Of a stretch of 64,000 bases of DNA, positions 1-9,077 are shown one piece after another; the first letter of the stretch is position 1; each line of letters opens with the position of its first letter. Below the pieces are notes generated by a model that saw only the letters and a program-made list of their open reading frames with translations, was not told where the DNA came from and made no database searches. This DNA is from Acidobacteriota bacterium (lineage in GTDB: Bacteria > Acidobacteriota > Terriglobia > Bryobacterales > Bryobacteraceae), in assembly GCA_018268715.1 (NCBI GenBank), contig JAFDVZ010000005.1, positions 1-64,000 on the forward strand, in the 5' to 3' direction. The position numbers were made by a program, and so were the translations under genes.

Positions 1-192
1 TACTTCCGGACGACGGACGTGACGGGCGTGGCGCAGCTGCCGGAAGGCATGGAAATGGTGATGCCGGGCGACAACGTGAATCTGGAAGTCGAGCTGATCA
101 CGCCGGTGGCCATGGACAAGGGACTGCGGTTCGCCATCCGCGAAGGCGGGCGTACGGTCGGCGCGGGCACGGTTACGGAGATTTTGGAATAG
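1..192 (+). CDS. tuf: Elongation factor Tu, C-terminal end (5' truncated by window)
   Basis: Frame 1 is open from the window edge to a TAG stop and encodes the last 63 residues of EF-Tu. It begins YFRTTDVTG and ends [14 protein letters not shown], the conserved beta-barrel domain 3 of the GTPase that delivers aminoacyl-tRNA to the ribosome. The GTPase domain lies outside the window. The following rpmG, tRNA-Trp, secE, nusG and rplK are the classic neighbours of tuf in bacteria, which supports the call. Confidence 0.97.
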   Translation, partial: YFRTTDVTGVAQLPEGMEMVMPGDNVNLEVELITPVAMDKGLRFAIREGGRTVGAGTVTEILE

Positions 193-332
193 TGGTCAAT
201 GGCGAGCAGCCGGCGGTCAGTTCCGATCGCCGGCCGCTGGCCGGGCCAGTGCGAAGGGAAGCGAGTCCGTCGGGAAAGTGAACGGGTGGCTCTGGCCACT
301 GAGCACCGACCACCGACCACTAGGAGTTCACG

Positions 333-485
333 ATGCCGCGAGAAATTATCACGTTTCAGTGCAACGAGTGCAAGCGGAAAAACTACACGAACATGAAGAA
401 CAAGAAGACGACCACGGATCGTCTGGAGTTCAAGAAGTTCTGCCCGCACTGCCGCAAGCACCAGCCGCACAAGGAAATCAAGTAG
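333..485 (+). CDS. rpmG: 50S ribosomal protein L33
   Basis: A 50-residue protein starting [13 protein letters not shown]. Two Cys pairs (CNEC near residue 10 and CPHC near residue 37) form the zinc ribbon of the C+ type L33, a small protein of the large ribosomal subunit near the tRNA exit site. The length is normal. The start ATG follows an AGGAG-like Shine-Dalgarno (TAGGAG, about 7 nt upstream). It sits between tuf and tRNA-Trp, the usual place for this gene. Confidence 0.97.
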   Translation: MPREIITFQCNECKRKNYTNMKNKKTTTDRLEFKKFCPHCRKHQPHKEIK

Positions 486-588
486 CTTCCGGGTGCAGTT
501 GCCGGGTGGCGCCCGACGTCTAACGCTGCTAAACTGGTTGGTTAGCGAAAGACGTGCGGCGCACCCGTCACCGATCACTCGCCAGTAC

Positions 589-663
589 AGGGGCGTAGGT
601 TTAACGGCAGACCAGCGGTCTCCAAAACCGCGAGTGGGGGTTCGAATCCCTCCGCCCCTGCCA
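589..663 (+). tRNA. trnW: tRNA-Trp (anticodon CCA)
   Basis: A full cloverleaf can be drawn. The 7-bp acceptor stem AGGGGCG pairs with CGCCCCT, the discriminator base is G, and the 3' CCA is encoded. The anticodon stem GCGGT/ACCGC closes loop CTCCAAA with anticodon CCA, and the T arm carries GGTTCGAATCC. The tRNA-Trp / secE / nusG order is common in bacterial chromosomes. Confidence 0.97.
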
Positions 664-728
664 AATTTAGATTTCAACGGATGATGAAATTCATCCGCCG
701 ATAGTTCCATCATGTTGGTGAATGGCCA

Positions 729-1001
729 ATGAGTAAAGTTATGGCGATTGCACAGGCTCAAAGCAGCGACGACTCGAAGAACCTCAGCCAGAAGGTGAGC
801 GGTTGGCCTGCGCAGGCTAAGGAATACATCCAGGAACTCCAGATGGAGATGAAGCGGGTAACCTGGCCGAACTGGAAGCAGGTCCGGGCCACCACGATTG
901 TGGTGATTGCCGCGGTGTTCGGTTTCGCGGGCTACTTCTTCGTGGTGGACGCGCTGGTTGGCCGGGGTATCACCAAGCTGTTCGACTCCTTGACGCGCTA
1001 A
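729..1001 (+). CDS. secE: Preprotein translocase subunit SecE
   Basis: A 90-residue protein. An amphipathic stretch with the SecE signature (YIQELQMEMKRVTWPNWKQV, residues about 34-53) is followed by one transmembrane helix (about 56-78). SecE clamps the SecY channel in the inner membrane. The size is typical of the short SecE form outside the enterobacteria. It lies 11 nt before nusG and is certainly cotranscribed with it. Confidence 0.96.
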   Translation: MSKVMAIAQAQSSDDSKNLSQKVSGWPAQAKEYIQELQMEMKRVTWPNWKQVRATTIVVIAAVFGFAGYFFVVDALVGRGITKLFDSLTR

Positions 1002-1012
1002 GTCACAACCCA

Positions 1013-1750
1013 ATGCCGCAGGATCACGATTACCGGGACGACGAATTCGAATACGGCCACGCCGCCGCTGAAGAATCAACCGCTGTCGCGCACGAAACTG
1101 TTGCGCACGAAACGGCGGAAGAACTCGCGCCCGTCGAGGCCAGCGAGCATTTCGAAGCCGCGCCCGCCGAAGCCCCCGTCCCCGAGGAGGCCGCCGCTCC
1201 GGCGCCGCTCCCCGTCGACGACAGTAAGCACTGGTACATCATCCACACCTACAGCGGATTTGAGCAGAAGGTAGCCGATTCGTTGCGCACCCGCGCCCAG
1301 GCGTTCGGTTTCGCCGAATCGATCGGCCAGATTCTGATTCCGACCGAAGAGGTCGTTGAACTGCGGAACGGCAAGAAAGTCACCAGTAAGCGCCTCCTGT
1401 ATCCGGGCTACGTGCTGGTGGAAATGGACATGAACGACGAGCTGTGGCACGCGGTGAAGAACACCCCGCGCGTCACCGGGTTCGTCGGCGGCGGGAACAC
1501 TCCCGTGCCGCTCAGTCCGGACGAGGTGAATTCGGTGCTGTACCGGCAGGCGAGCTCCCAGGAGCGTCCCCGGCCGAAGCTCAGCTTCGAGAAGAACGAA
1601 AGCGTCAAGATCATCGACGGGCCGTTCTCGAACTTCTCCGGCAAGATCGACGAAGTCAACCAGGAGCGCAACACGCTGCGGGTGCTGGTCACCATTTTCG
1701 GCCGCCAGACCCCTGTGGAACTCGACTTCCTGCAGGTGGAGAAAATATAG
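1013..1750 (+). CDS. nusG: Transcription termination/antitermination factor NusG
   Basis: A 245-residue protein. Residues from about 72 on are standard NusG: NGN domain starting KHWYIIHTYSGFEQKVADSL, then a C-terminal KOW motif (IDGPFSNFSGKIDEV) that binds Rho or ribosomal S10. NusG rides on RNA polymerase and couples transcription to translation. The first about 70 residues are an unusual Ala/Glu/Pro-rich acidic tail with HETVAHETAEE repeats. A start just before DDSKHWY is possible in principle, but no ATG/GTG there has a better ribosome site, and the extension keeps clean coding character. It is cotranscribed with secE and rplK. Confidence 0.95.
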   Translation: MPQDHDYRDDEFEYGHAAAEESTAVAHETVAHETAEELAPVEASEHFEAAPAEAPVPEEAAAPAPLPVDDSKHWYIIHTYSGFEQKVADSLRTRAQAFGFAESIGQILIPTEEVVELRNGKKVTSKRLLYPGYVLVEMDMNDELWHAVKNTPRVTGFVGGGNTPVPLSPDEVNSVLYRQASSQERPRPKLSFEKNESVKIIDGPFSNFSGKIDEVNQERNTLRVLVTIFGRQTPVELDFLQVEKI

Positions 1751-1787
1751 GAGAGGGCTGGCTTAGGTTCCAGCGGTGAGTTAAGCA

Positions 1788-2216
<429 letters not shown>

Positions 2217-2240
2217 AGTTTTCTCGCTGTTCGGTGTTTC

Positions 2241-2270
2241 AAGGCCTCCGGCGCCCCCGGAGGCCTTTTT
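2241..2270 (+). terminator. Rho-independent terminator after rplK
   Basis: An 11-bp perfect stem (AAGGCCTCCGG, 2241-2251, with CCGGAGGCCTT, 2257-2267) encloses a 5-nt loop and runs into a T tract (2266-2270). It ends the secE-nusG-rplK unit. The hairpin may also stop transcription of the opposite-strand gene that ends at 2283, although that direction has only a short T run. Confidence 0.9.
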
Positions 2271-2282
2271 GCACTCACGACG

Positions 2283-2771
2283 CTATTTGGCGGCGTCGCG
2301 CCGGGCGGCTTCCGACTTTTTGATGGCCTTTTCCCGCAAATCGTAGGACCGCAGCGCGATCTGAGCGGCCTCCTTCGCCATGCTGGTGCTCAGCTTTCGC
2401 TCGGCTTCGGCGAACTTATCCTCGGCGTCCATGCGGCAGTTGTAGGCCTCGTCGTCGGCCTCCTTCACCTTGCCGGCGATCGCCTTGATCTTCGCGTCGA
2501 CGTCCTTGGCCTCCGTCTTCGCTTTCGCGAAAGCCTTCTTCGACTCCGCCGTGCCATCGACGGCCGCTTCGGCCACCAGTTCGTCGTACGCCTTCTTCAG
2601 TTCGTCGGGCCAGGAGTCCTTCACCGTGGCCTCAACATCGTCGAACGCCGCCACCGCCCGATCGGCGATGGTGCGCACCCGCTTCTTTTCGGCGAGCCAA
2701 CGGAAAACTCCCCAATCCTGGGAGAGCGTCATAACTTCCCGCGCTTGTTCCACTTCCGGCAGCTTCTGCAT
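2283..2771 (-). CDS. Hypothetical charged alpha-helical (coiled-coil) protein
   Basis: A 162-residue protein that I do not recognise. It has no signal peptide or membrane helix. From about residue 55 it is almost wholly Ala/Lys/Glu/Asp-rich with heptad-like spacing, predicting a long helical or coiled-coil structure; the N-terminal 50 residues (QDWGVFRWLAEKKRVRTIAD) are more globular. The start ATG is preceded by an AAGGAG ribosome site with 9-nt spacing. It ends against the rplK terminator and is probably monocistronic. A structural role is only a guess. Confidence 0.7.
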   Translation of the reverse strand: MQKLPEVEQAREVMTLSQDWGVFRWLAEKKRVRTIADRAVAAFDDVEATVKDSWPDELKKAYDELVAEAAVDGTAESKKAFAKAKTEAKDVDAKIKAIAGKVKEADDEAYNCRMDAEDKFAEAERKLSTSMAKEAAQIALRSYDLREKAIKKSEAARRDAAK

Positions 2772-2866
2772 GGAATCAGACTCCTTGTCCTGGTTTCAGC
2801 TCGGAACCACGCTGCACCTTATGTTGTACCAATCCGCGCGTCCTCACGTGCGGCGCCCCGCCGATA

Positions 2867-2872
2867 TATGAT
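2867..2872 (+). promoter_or_regulatory. -10 hexamer TATGAT for the DUF1080 gene
   Basis: TATGAT lies 11 nt before the ATG at 2884, so transcription should begin about 4-5 nt before the start codon, too close for a Shine-Dalgarno site. No convincing -35 box was found. This predicts a nearly leaderless mRNA. Confidence 0.45.
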
Positions 2873-2883
2873 TGGACTTCATC

Positions 2884-3507
2884 ATGCAAACATCACTCCG
2901 CACCCTTTGCCTGCTCGCCTCCGCGGCGGCGCTCGCATGCGGGCAATCCAAGCCCAATCAGTTGACCAAACAGGAGAAGAAGGATGGTTGGAAACTGCTG
3001 TTCGACGGCAAATCGCTGAAGAACTGGACGCCTCGATCCACCTCCGCGCCCGCTGAGAACGGGAACTGGTCCGTTAGCGACGGCGCCATGCTGTGTCCGG
3101 GAGACTCCGCGGGCTGGATCAGCACGCCGGTCGCCTCGGCCGACTACGTCCTGAAGCTCGAATTCAAGGGCGATGCCAACGTGAACAGCGGCGTCTTTCT
3201 GCGTTCGACCGCGGAAGGCCAGCCGCACATCACCGGCTACGAATTGCAGATCTGGGATCATCAGCCCGCCGGATTCAACACCGGCAGCCTGGTGGGATCC
3301 TTGAAGGCGTCGCCCACCAAGATCAAGGGCGGCGAATGGAACCAGTACGAGATCACGGCGAAGGGCGATCACTACAAGATTGTTTTCAACGGCGCCACGC
3401 TGCTCGACGCCTCCGACGCCAAACACACCGCCGCCGGGCTGGTCGGGTTCCAGTGCCAGAAGAACAACAAGATCGAGTTCCGCGACGTGAAGCTGTTGGC
3501 GAAGTAG
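2884..3507 (+). CDS. Secreted DUF1080 (3-keto-disaccharide hydrolase fold) protein
   Basis: A 207-residue protein with an N-terminal signal peptide (MQTSLRTLCLLASAAALACG); the Cys at its end makes a lipoprotein possible, although the lipobox is imperfect. The rest matches DUF1080: GWKLLFDGKSLKNW, EFKGDANVNSGVFLRS, GYELQIWDH and GEWNQYEITAKGDHYKIVFNG. The family folds like a concanavalin-type beta-sandwich, and some members cleave 3-keto-glycosides outside the cytoplasm. A TTG at 2872 in the same frame is an alternative start, but it overlaps the -10 box, so ATG 2884 is preferred. The next gene starts 5 nt downstream. Confidence 0.85.
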   Translation: MQTSLRTLCLLASAAALACGQSKPNQLTKQEKKDGWKLLFDGKSLKNWTPRSTSAPAENGNWSVSDGAMLCPGDSAGWISTPVASADYVLKLEFKGDANVNSGVFLRSTAEGQPHITGYELQIWDHQPAGFNTGSLVGSLKASPTKIKGGEWNQYEITAKGDHYKIVFNGATLLDASDAKHTAAGLVGFQCQKNNKIEFRDVKLLAK

Positions 3508-3511
3508 GCCC

Positions 3512-4168
3512 ATGAAGCGAATCGCCCTCTCGTGGAGCAGCGGCAAGGACTCGGCCTGGTCGCTGCACATGCTGCGCAACACGCCGGACATTGAGGTCGT
3601 CGCCCTGATCACCACCTTCAACCGCGAGTTCGACCGCGTGGCGATGCACGCCGTCCGGCGCCGTCTGGCGGAGGCGCAGGCGAATCGGGCGGGTCTGCCA
3701 TTGTGGGCCGTGGATCTCCCGTGGCCCTGCTCGAACGACGATTACCAGGACATCATGGCGGGCGTGTGCCGCCGGGCCGTCGCCGAGGGTATCCAGGCGA
3801 TCGCGTTCGGCGACCTTTTCCTGCGCGACATCCGCGCGTATCGCGAGCGTCAGTTGCAGGGAACGGGTCTCGAGCCATTGTTCCCGCTGTGGGACCTTCC
3901 GACCGCCCAACTTGCGAGCGACATGATCGGAGGAGGGCTGCGCGCTCGAATCACCTGCGTCGACCCGAGCAAGCTGGATTCGTCCTTCGCCGGCCGCGAC
4001 TTCGACGCCGCCTTTCTCAGGGACTTGCCGCCCACCGCCGATCCCTGCGGCGAAAACGGGGAGTTCCACTCGTTCGCCTACGCGGGTCCAATGTTCTCAT
4101 CGCCGATTCCAATCGAGACGGGCGAGGTGGTGGAACGGGACGGCTTCGTCTTCGCCGACCTTCTCTAG
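3512..4168 (+). CDS. Adenine nucleotide alpha-hydrolase (DUF71 / diphthine-ammonia ligase-like ATPase)
   Basis: A 218-residue protein of the ATP-pyrophosphatase (PP-loop) group. The loop SWSSGKDSAWSLHML is at residues 7-21 and the family-specific CGENGEFHSF motif is near residue 184. Eukaryotic and archaeal relatives amidate diphthine on EF-2; bacteria lack diphthamide, so bacterial members use ATP for some other amidation or adenylation whose substrate is unknown. It starts 5 nt after the DUF1080 stop and is convergent with the response-regulator gene, overlapping it by 4 nt. Confidence 0.82.
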   Translation: MKRIALSWSSGKDSAWSLHMLRNTPDIEVVALITTFNREFDRVAMHAVRRRLAEAQANRAGLPLWAVDLPWPCSNDDYQDIMAGVCRRAVAEGIQAIAFGDLFLRDIRAYRERQLQGTGLEPLFPLWDLPTAQLASDMIGGGLRARITCVDPSKLDSSFAGRDFDAAFLRDLPPTADPCGENGEFHSFAYAGPMFSSPIPIETGEVVERDGFVFADLL

Positions 4169-4944
4169 AGCTCCAGTTGTTCCTTCAGGAAGCGCACGCG
4201 ATCGCGCGACACCGGCAATTCCGTGCGCTTCTCATCCTTGAGATGGACAGAAACCTGTCCGCCGAAGCGGGAATGGACCTCGGCTACCCAACTCAGGTTC
4301 ACCAGCACGGCGCGGTGCACGCGCACGAACTGCCTGGGGTCGAGCTTACGTTCCAACTCTGTGATGGAGTAATTCACCGAGTGGTTCTTACCCTTGGCGA
4401 CGGCATAAGTCAGCTTGTCGCGAGCGACGAAGTGACTCACGTCGGATAACTCGATCAGGTGAGTCCGCTCCCCGAGTTGCGAGGCGATCCGGGCCGGGTA
4501 ACCGGTCGCGGGCGCCTGCAGCGAGGTCCCCAGGCGAGCGAGAAACGACTGCAGGTCGGGCTGATTCATCCACGCCGGCCGTCCTCCGCCGCGCAGCCGC
4601 TCGAGCTTGGCCAGCGCCCGGCTCAACTGTTCGGGATCCACCGGTTTCAGCAAAAAGTCGATGGAATTCACCTCAAACGCCTTGAGTGCGTACTGATCGT
4701 AGGCGGTGGTGAAGATGACCATCGGCTGCTCGTTCAGACGAGCCAGTAACTCGAAGCCGTTAACGCCGGGCATCTGTATGTCGAGGAACAACGCATCCAC
4801 GGTCTCGCGGTTCAGAAACTCGATAGCTATCTCGGGGTCCGTGGCGCCGCCGGCCACCGTGACTCCGCCCGCCTGCTCGAGCAGGCGAATCATACGGTCG
4901 AGGGCTAATTGCTCGTCGTCCACCAGATAGACGCGAAAGCTCAT
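4165..4944 (-). CDS. LytTR-family response regulator
   Basis: A 259-residue protein. Residues 1-120 are a receiver domain (YLVDDEQLALDRM; phospho-acceptor Asp in ALFLDIQMPGVNGFE; Lys in LLKPVD). The C-terminal half is a LytTR DNA-binding domain (ELSDVSHFVARDKLTYAV, ITELERKLDPRQFVRVHRAVLVNL). The ATG at 4944 is chosen over an upstream in-frame one because it begins exactly at the receiver domain and lies 4 nt after the kinase stop. It pairs with the LytS-type kinase upstream and is the last gene of a six-gene minus-strand series. Confidence 0.92.
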   Translation of the reverse strand: MSFRVYLVDDEQLALDRMIRLLEQAGGVTVAGGATDPEIAIEFLNRETVDALFLDIQMPGVNGFELLARLNEQPMVIFTTAYDQYALKAFEVNSIDFLLKPVDPEQLSRALAKLERLRGGGRPAWMNQPDLQSFLARLGTSLQAPATGYPARIASQLGERTHLIELSDVSHFVARDKLTYAVAKGKNHSVNYSITELERKLDPRQFVRVHRAVLVNLSWVAEVHSRFGGQVSVHLKDEKRTELPVSRDRVRFLKEQLEL

Positions 4945-4948
4945 CGCT

Positions 4949-6034
4949 TCACCCGTTCCTGCGCGGCGCTGACATCCGCACCACCGCATGGCCGCCAACG
5001 CGGGCGGCTTCAAGCGATGCCTCGTCCCCGAACAGCAGCTTCAATCTCGACGTCAGGTTATCCAGCCCGTGGCCGACCGGCGCCGCTTCGATCGAGAATC
5101 CCGGACCGGTGTCGGAAACTTCCACCCAGACCGTCCCATTCCGCGAGCCCGCCGTGACACGCACTGAGCCGCCGCCCGGCTTCGGCGCAATGGCGTGCTT
5201 CACACTGTTTTCCACCAGCGTCTGCACCGACAGCGGCGGCACTCCGGCCAGCTCCAATTCCGCCGGCGCCTCGATGGAAAAATCGAGCCTTGCGCCGAAC
5301 CGGGCCTTCTCGATCTCCAGGTAATCGCGAACCACCTTCAACTCCTGTCCGAGAGGCGCCAGGCTCACCTGATTCGCGTTCAACGAGAATCGGAGCAACG
5401 ACGCGAGCTTCCCCACCATCGCCTCCGCGCGAGCCGGGTCGCTGGGAATCAACGATGCGATCGAATTCAGCGTGTTGAACAGAAAGTGCGGATGGATCCG
5501 CGATTCGAGCGACGACAGCCTCGCCTCGGCAAGCAGCTTCAGGGCCTTCTGCTGCTCGGCCTCGCGCGTCTGCAGTTCGACTCGCGTCGCCTCGAGCCGC
5601 CCCCGCACGCCCTCATACAACGAGGTGCTGAAGCCGAAGGTCAGCGTGATGATCATGCTGATCGAGATTACCCTGGCGAATTGCGCCCAGTAATGCGCGG
5701 GCTCCAGCATCCCCACCGCGATCATCATCAACCCGGCGATCAGCGATCCAACCGTCGCGGTGACCACGAGCACCGCCGCCACCATGGCCTTGCTCAGCCA
5801 GGGCCTCTGCGCGATGGCCGTCTCGCTCAACGCGTTCAGCAGGATCGACGACGGCACGGCGATCGAAATCGAATAGAACAATGCGGCGATGAACTGCCAA
5901 AGCAGGCCATTGCCCTGGCCCATGCTCACATAGATCAGTGCGCCGGCGAAAGCTGCAGCCAGCGACACCCCAAGCACTCGCCGGACGAAGTACTTCGGCG
6001 CGCCGCACGCCAGACCGGTTGAAGAATCACTCAT
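4949..6034 (-). CDS. LytS-type membrane sensor histidine kinase
   Basis: About 361 residues. Several transmembrane helices occupy the first 150 residues, then comes the HisKA_7TM/LytS-type phosphotransfer motif SRIHPHFLFNTLNSIASL and a HATPase domain (VENSVKHA, DTGPGF, GHGLDNL). There is no periplasmic sensor domain; sensing is probably by the membrane part. The start at MSDSSTGLACGAPKYF removes 59 residues of implausible upstream reading that run into the beta-barrel gene. It is the cognate kinase of the LytTR regulator immediately downstream. Confidence 0.92.
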   Translation of the reverse strand: MSDSSTGLACGAPKYFVRRVLGVSLAAAFAGALIYVSMGQGNGLLWQFIAALFYSISIAVPSSILLNALSETAIAQRPWLSKAMVAAVLVVTATVGSLIAGLMMIAVGMLEPAHYWAQFARVISISMIITLTFGFSTSLYEGVRGRLEATRVELQTREAEQQKALKLLAEARLSSLESRIHPHFLFNTLNSIASLIPSDPARAEAMVGKLASLLRFSLNANQVSLAPLGQELKVVRDYLEIEKARFGARLDFSIEAPAELELAGVPPLSVQTLVENSVKHAIAPKPGGGSVRVTAGSRNGTVWVEVSDTGPGFSIEAAPVGHGLDNLTSRLKLLFGDEASLEAARVGGHAVVRMSAPRRNG

Positions 6035-6047
6035 TACGTCCCTGCTA

Positions 6048-7133
6048 TTACAACTGATACCGCAGGCCCACGGACACCAGGGCCGCATAAGGCAGCATGC
6101 CGTACTGCGACCGCCATTGTTCGCCAGCGGGCGTAAGCGCGTGGGCGTAAGCCGAAACGTGATTCCCGAAGCGCCGCTCCGCATCGAAAACTCCGATCCA
6201 GCTATGATCATCCGCGTTGACCACCACGGATGCGGCCAGGTCCCACTCCTTCCACCCGGGCAGTTCCCGCAGGCGCGACTTGCTCACCCGCAGGAACCCG
6301 TAATGCTGGCGGCCCACCGTGGCGGGCATCCCCGCCGGGCGGTAGTAGGCGGTGTTCGGCGGCGTGTAGAACTCGCCCACCACCGTCAGGCCGGACCGCA
6401 GCGTGTATTTGCCGCCCAGCAGCACCGCCGCGCCGTCGCGATAGGCGAACTCGCCATGGGCCTCCACCGCCTGGCCGAACACGCGCGTGAAGTTCGCTCC
6501 GGCGAAGGTCGGTCCTCCGCGATCCCGCGCGATAATCCACGACGTGTCGAATCCGTGCGACAGCACGTTGTAGCGCACGGCGAACGTCTCGCGCATGCCC
6601 GGCCGGTGCTCCGTGACGAGACCCGCGCTGGCCCACGCCAACGTGACGTCATTCGATCCGCGGATCCAGTCTGCCTTCACCATCTCGCGGCCCTCGTTGA
6701 GATTCAGGCGGTCGGTCGGATCGGTGGCGACGCGCGGCGGATCCAGGATGCCGGTCGGCGTGAACGCATAGCCCGTGCCCCACCGCACCAGGCGCTTGCC
6801 GGCGGAGAAGTCGAAGTCGCCCTCCGAATAGCCCGCGTACAGTTCCTTCACGCGGAGCCGGGCGTGCGTATCGCCCTGCGTTTGCGCCGCCAGCGCGAGG
6901 CTTGTCGACACGCGCCACCGGTCGCCGCGGCGGTAAGCGAACGACGGTTGCACCAGCAGCAGATTCCCCTTGTCCGGGCCCGGAATCCGCAACCCGCCGG
7001 CGAACGCACCCTCGTCGGCCAACGACACGGAGTAGCGCGTTTCCCCCGTGGGCTTGGCATCCGCCGCCGGCTCGTCGGGAGCGTTGCCGGCGGCTTGCGC
7101 CAGCAGTATCGCCAAAGCCGCCAGTGTGTTCAT
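6048..7133 (-). CDS. Outer-membrane beta-barrel protein of an ABC/LolA-like export module
   Basis: A 361-residue protein with an N-terminal signal peptide (MNTLAALAILLAQAAG). The remainder is alternating amphipathic strands typical of a beta-barrel (WRVSTSLALAAQ, VTLAWASAGLVTE, HGEFAYRDGAAVLLGGKYTLR) ending in a C-terminal aromatic/hydrophobic strand, VSVGLRYQL. The motif LVRWGTGYAFTPTGILDPPR resembles DUF1302/alginate-export-like porins, but the family is not certain. It starts 2 nt after the LolA-like gene, so it is probably the outer-membrane part of the same machine. Confidence 0.75.
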   Translation of the reverse strand: MNTLAALAILLAQAAGNAPDEPAADAKPTGETRYSVSLADEGAFAGGLRIPGPDKGNLLLVQPSFAYRRGDRWRVSTSLALAAQTQGDTHARLRVKELYAGYSEGDFDFSAGKRLVRWGTGYAFTPTGILDPPRVATDPTDRLNLNEGREMVKADWIRGSNDVTLAWASAGLVTEHRPGMRETFAVRYNVLSHGFDTSWIIARDRGGPTFAGANFTRVFGQAVEAHGEFAYRDGAAVLLGGKYTLRSGLTVVGEFYTPPNTAYYRPAGMPATVGRQHYGFLRVSKSRLRELPGWKEWDLAASVVVNADDHSWIGVFDAERRFGNHVSAYAHALTPAGEQWRSQYGMLPYAALVSVGLRYQL

Positions 7134-7135
7134 TG

Positions 7136-7855
7136 CTAGAACCGGTCCGTTCGCCCCTGGTGGAACAGCTTGTCCGGCAACTCGCGCGGGGTCCAGCCCG
7201 AATACTCCATCACGCTGTGCGAGTTCTTGCGGATCTGGTCGTAAATCGTCATTCGTTCGAGCACCGTGGCCCCGCCCACCTGCTTGTAGCTATCAAACGT
7301 CGCGGACTTGACATGTTTCCCCGACGCGAGATAGAACTCGGCCTTCACCGGCCGGCTGTCGGAAGCACGCAGCCAGTACTCGATGCGCCGATAGGTGGAG
7401 CCCTTGCGCTTGGCGTTCAACTCGAGGACACGGCACGCCGCTTCGCCCACCTTCTCGTCGCGCAGGTACTTCGCGTCGTAGTCCACCGCGTAGTTGGTGC
7501 GGGCGACGTCGCCATTCGACGCATTCCCGGACAGCCGTTCGAGTGGCGTGATGCGCACCGGGCGGCTCGTGTCGGGCAGGTAGATCCACATATCGTCGCC
7601 CAACATCAGCAGGTAGCGGCCCTTCTCGCGCGGACTCAGAAACTCGACGTGGGTCTTCTCCGTCCCCTTCCGCGACACCCCGTACAGGTGCGATTCGTCC
7701 TCCTTGCCCGCCTCGAAATTGGTGATCTTCACGCGCAGCACATACGAAGACCACCCGTTGCGCTGCGCATCGGACAACTTCAGCAGCGCCTGCGCGTCCA
7801 CGGCCGCGAAGGCCGGCGCGACTCCAGCCGCCAGCATCAACAAGTGCCTAAACAT
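7136..7855 (-). CDS. LolA-like outer-membrane lipoprotein-sorting protein
   Basis: A 239-residue protein with a signal peptide (MFRHLLMLAAGVAPAFAA). The body matches the LolA-like family PF17131: YVLRVKITNFEAGKEDESHLYGVSRKG, DMWIYLPDTSRPVRITP and YRRIEYWLRASDSRPVKAEFY. Such periplasmic half-barrels carry lipids or lipoproteins between membranes. It overlaps the permease gene by 8 nt and abuts the barrel gene, implying one assembly: ATPase/permease in the inner membrane, this carrier in the periplasm, barrel outside. Confidence 0.85.
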   Translation of the reverse strand: MFRHLLMLAAGVAPAFAAVDAQALLKLSDAQRNGWSSYVLRVKITNFEAGKEDESHLYGVSRKGTEKTHVEFLSPREKGRYLLMLGDDMWIYLPDTSRPVRITPLERLSGNASNGDVARTNYAVDYDAKYLRDEKVGEAACRVLELNAKRKGSTYRRIEYWLRASDSRPVKAEFYLASGKHVKSATFDSYKQVGGATVLERMTIYDQIRKNSHSVMEYSGWTPRELPDKLFHQGRTDRF

Positions 7856-9077
7856 GGGACAAAGCCTCCACGATCTTCAATCGCGACGCGCGCACCGCGG
7901 GCATCACCGAAGCGAGCGCCAGCGTCAGCATCACCAGCAGCGAAGCGCCGACCATCAATCCAGGTTCGTGCAACACCCGCAACGGCATTCCGGTGGTGTT
8001 GCCGGGAGGCGGAGGCAGGACCACGTGCGCCTGGTTCAGCAGCGCGCCGATCGCATTGCCCGCGACCACGCCGCCGATCGCGCCCAGCACGCCCGTAATC
8101 ACGGCCTCAAGCACGAACAGCGCCACCAGCCAGGACTGCGGCGTACCCATGGCGAGCATCGTGCCGATCTCGCGCGTCCTTTCGAACATCGCCATCATGA
8201 TCGTGTTCGCGCTCGACGTAACCACCAGGAAGAACACAATCACGCCAAGGAACATAAAGATCCCGCTGAACAGCATCTTCACCTGGCGGTAGTACGTGGC
8301 CAACTCCTCCCACTTCTTGATCGTGATCTGCTGCGTCAGCCCGCCCAGCCGCGGCAGCACGTCGGCGTACACGCGGTCCGTATTCTCGGTGCGGTCCAGC
8401 CCCACCACCAGCTTCGTGATGCGCTCGCTCTGCAGCAGGTGCGCGCCGGTCTGCCTGGGCACGCGCAGCAGGCGGTCGTCCATCTCCTTGATGCCGGTGG
8501 TGACGATGCCCACCACGTCCACGTCCACGCCGTTCAACGCGCCATCGGCCGTCACGGCCAGCAGCGTCAGGCTATCGCCCGGCTTCACGTTCATGATGCG
8601 AGCCAGGCCCGCCCCCACCACCGCCCCGTTCTTTTCGGCGTCGCCCGCCTCGAGATCGCGTCCCGAAGTGATGCGCGACCAGAACCCCAGGCTCTTCTCC
8701 GCCACCGGATCGAGCGCGGTCCCCATGAACACCGACGATTTCAGGCCATTCGAGACCATCCCGTAGAACTCGATGCGCGGCGCGACGCCCTTCACATGCG
8801 GCGCGGCCAGCACGCGCTCGACAACGCCCTTGAAGTTGTCGAGCCCGTTGTCGAGCGCCCGCACCTCATCGCGCTTGAAGTAATCGGCGTTGTAGATCTG
8901 CATGTGCCCGAGCCCGTTCTGAATGGTGGTCTCGCGCAGACCGAAGAACATGAACGAAAAGAACCCGCCCACCAACAGCAAGCCCGTGACGCCGCCGGCC
9001 ACCACCAACAGCGTCATCGCCGTGCGGCGGCGGTTGCGGAACACATTCCTAAAGGCCAACAGCAGAAACTTGCGCAT
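7848..9077 (-). CDS. ABC transporter permease, MacB/FtsX (LolC/E-like) type
   Basis: A 409-residue protein. One N-terminal membrane helix (residues about 18-42) is followed by a periplasmic MacB-like core of about 220 residues and three C-terminal helices (FSGIFMFLGVIVFFLVVTSSAN; VALFVLEAVITGVLGAIGGVV; VGASLLVMLTLALASVMPAVRASR). This mechanotransmission topology does not move substrates through the membrane but works on periplasmic cargo. It overlaps the ATPase gene by 29 nt and the LolA-like gene by 8 nt. Confidence 0.92.
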   Translation of the reverse strand: MRKFLLLAFRNVFRNRRRTAMTLLVVAGGVTGLLLVGGFFSFMFFGLRETTIQNGLGHMQIYNADYFKRDEVRALDNGLDNFKGVVERVLAAPHVKGVAPRIEFYGMVSNGLKSSVFMGTALDPVAEKSLGFWSRITSGRDLEAGDAEKNGAVVGAGLARIMNVKPGDSLTLLAVTADGALNGVDVDVVGIVTTGIKEMDDRLLRVPRQTGAHLLQSERITKLVVGLDRTENTDRVYADVLPRLGGLTQQITIKKWEELATYYRQVKMLFSGIFMFLGVIVFFLVVTSSANTIMMAMFERTREIGTMLAMGTPQSWLVALFVLEAVITGVLGAIGGVVAGNAIGALLNQAHVVLPPPPGNTTGMPLRVLHEPGLMVGASLLVMLTLALASVMPAVRASRLKIVEALSHV

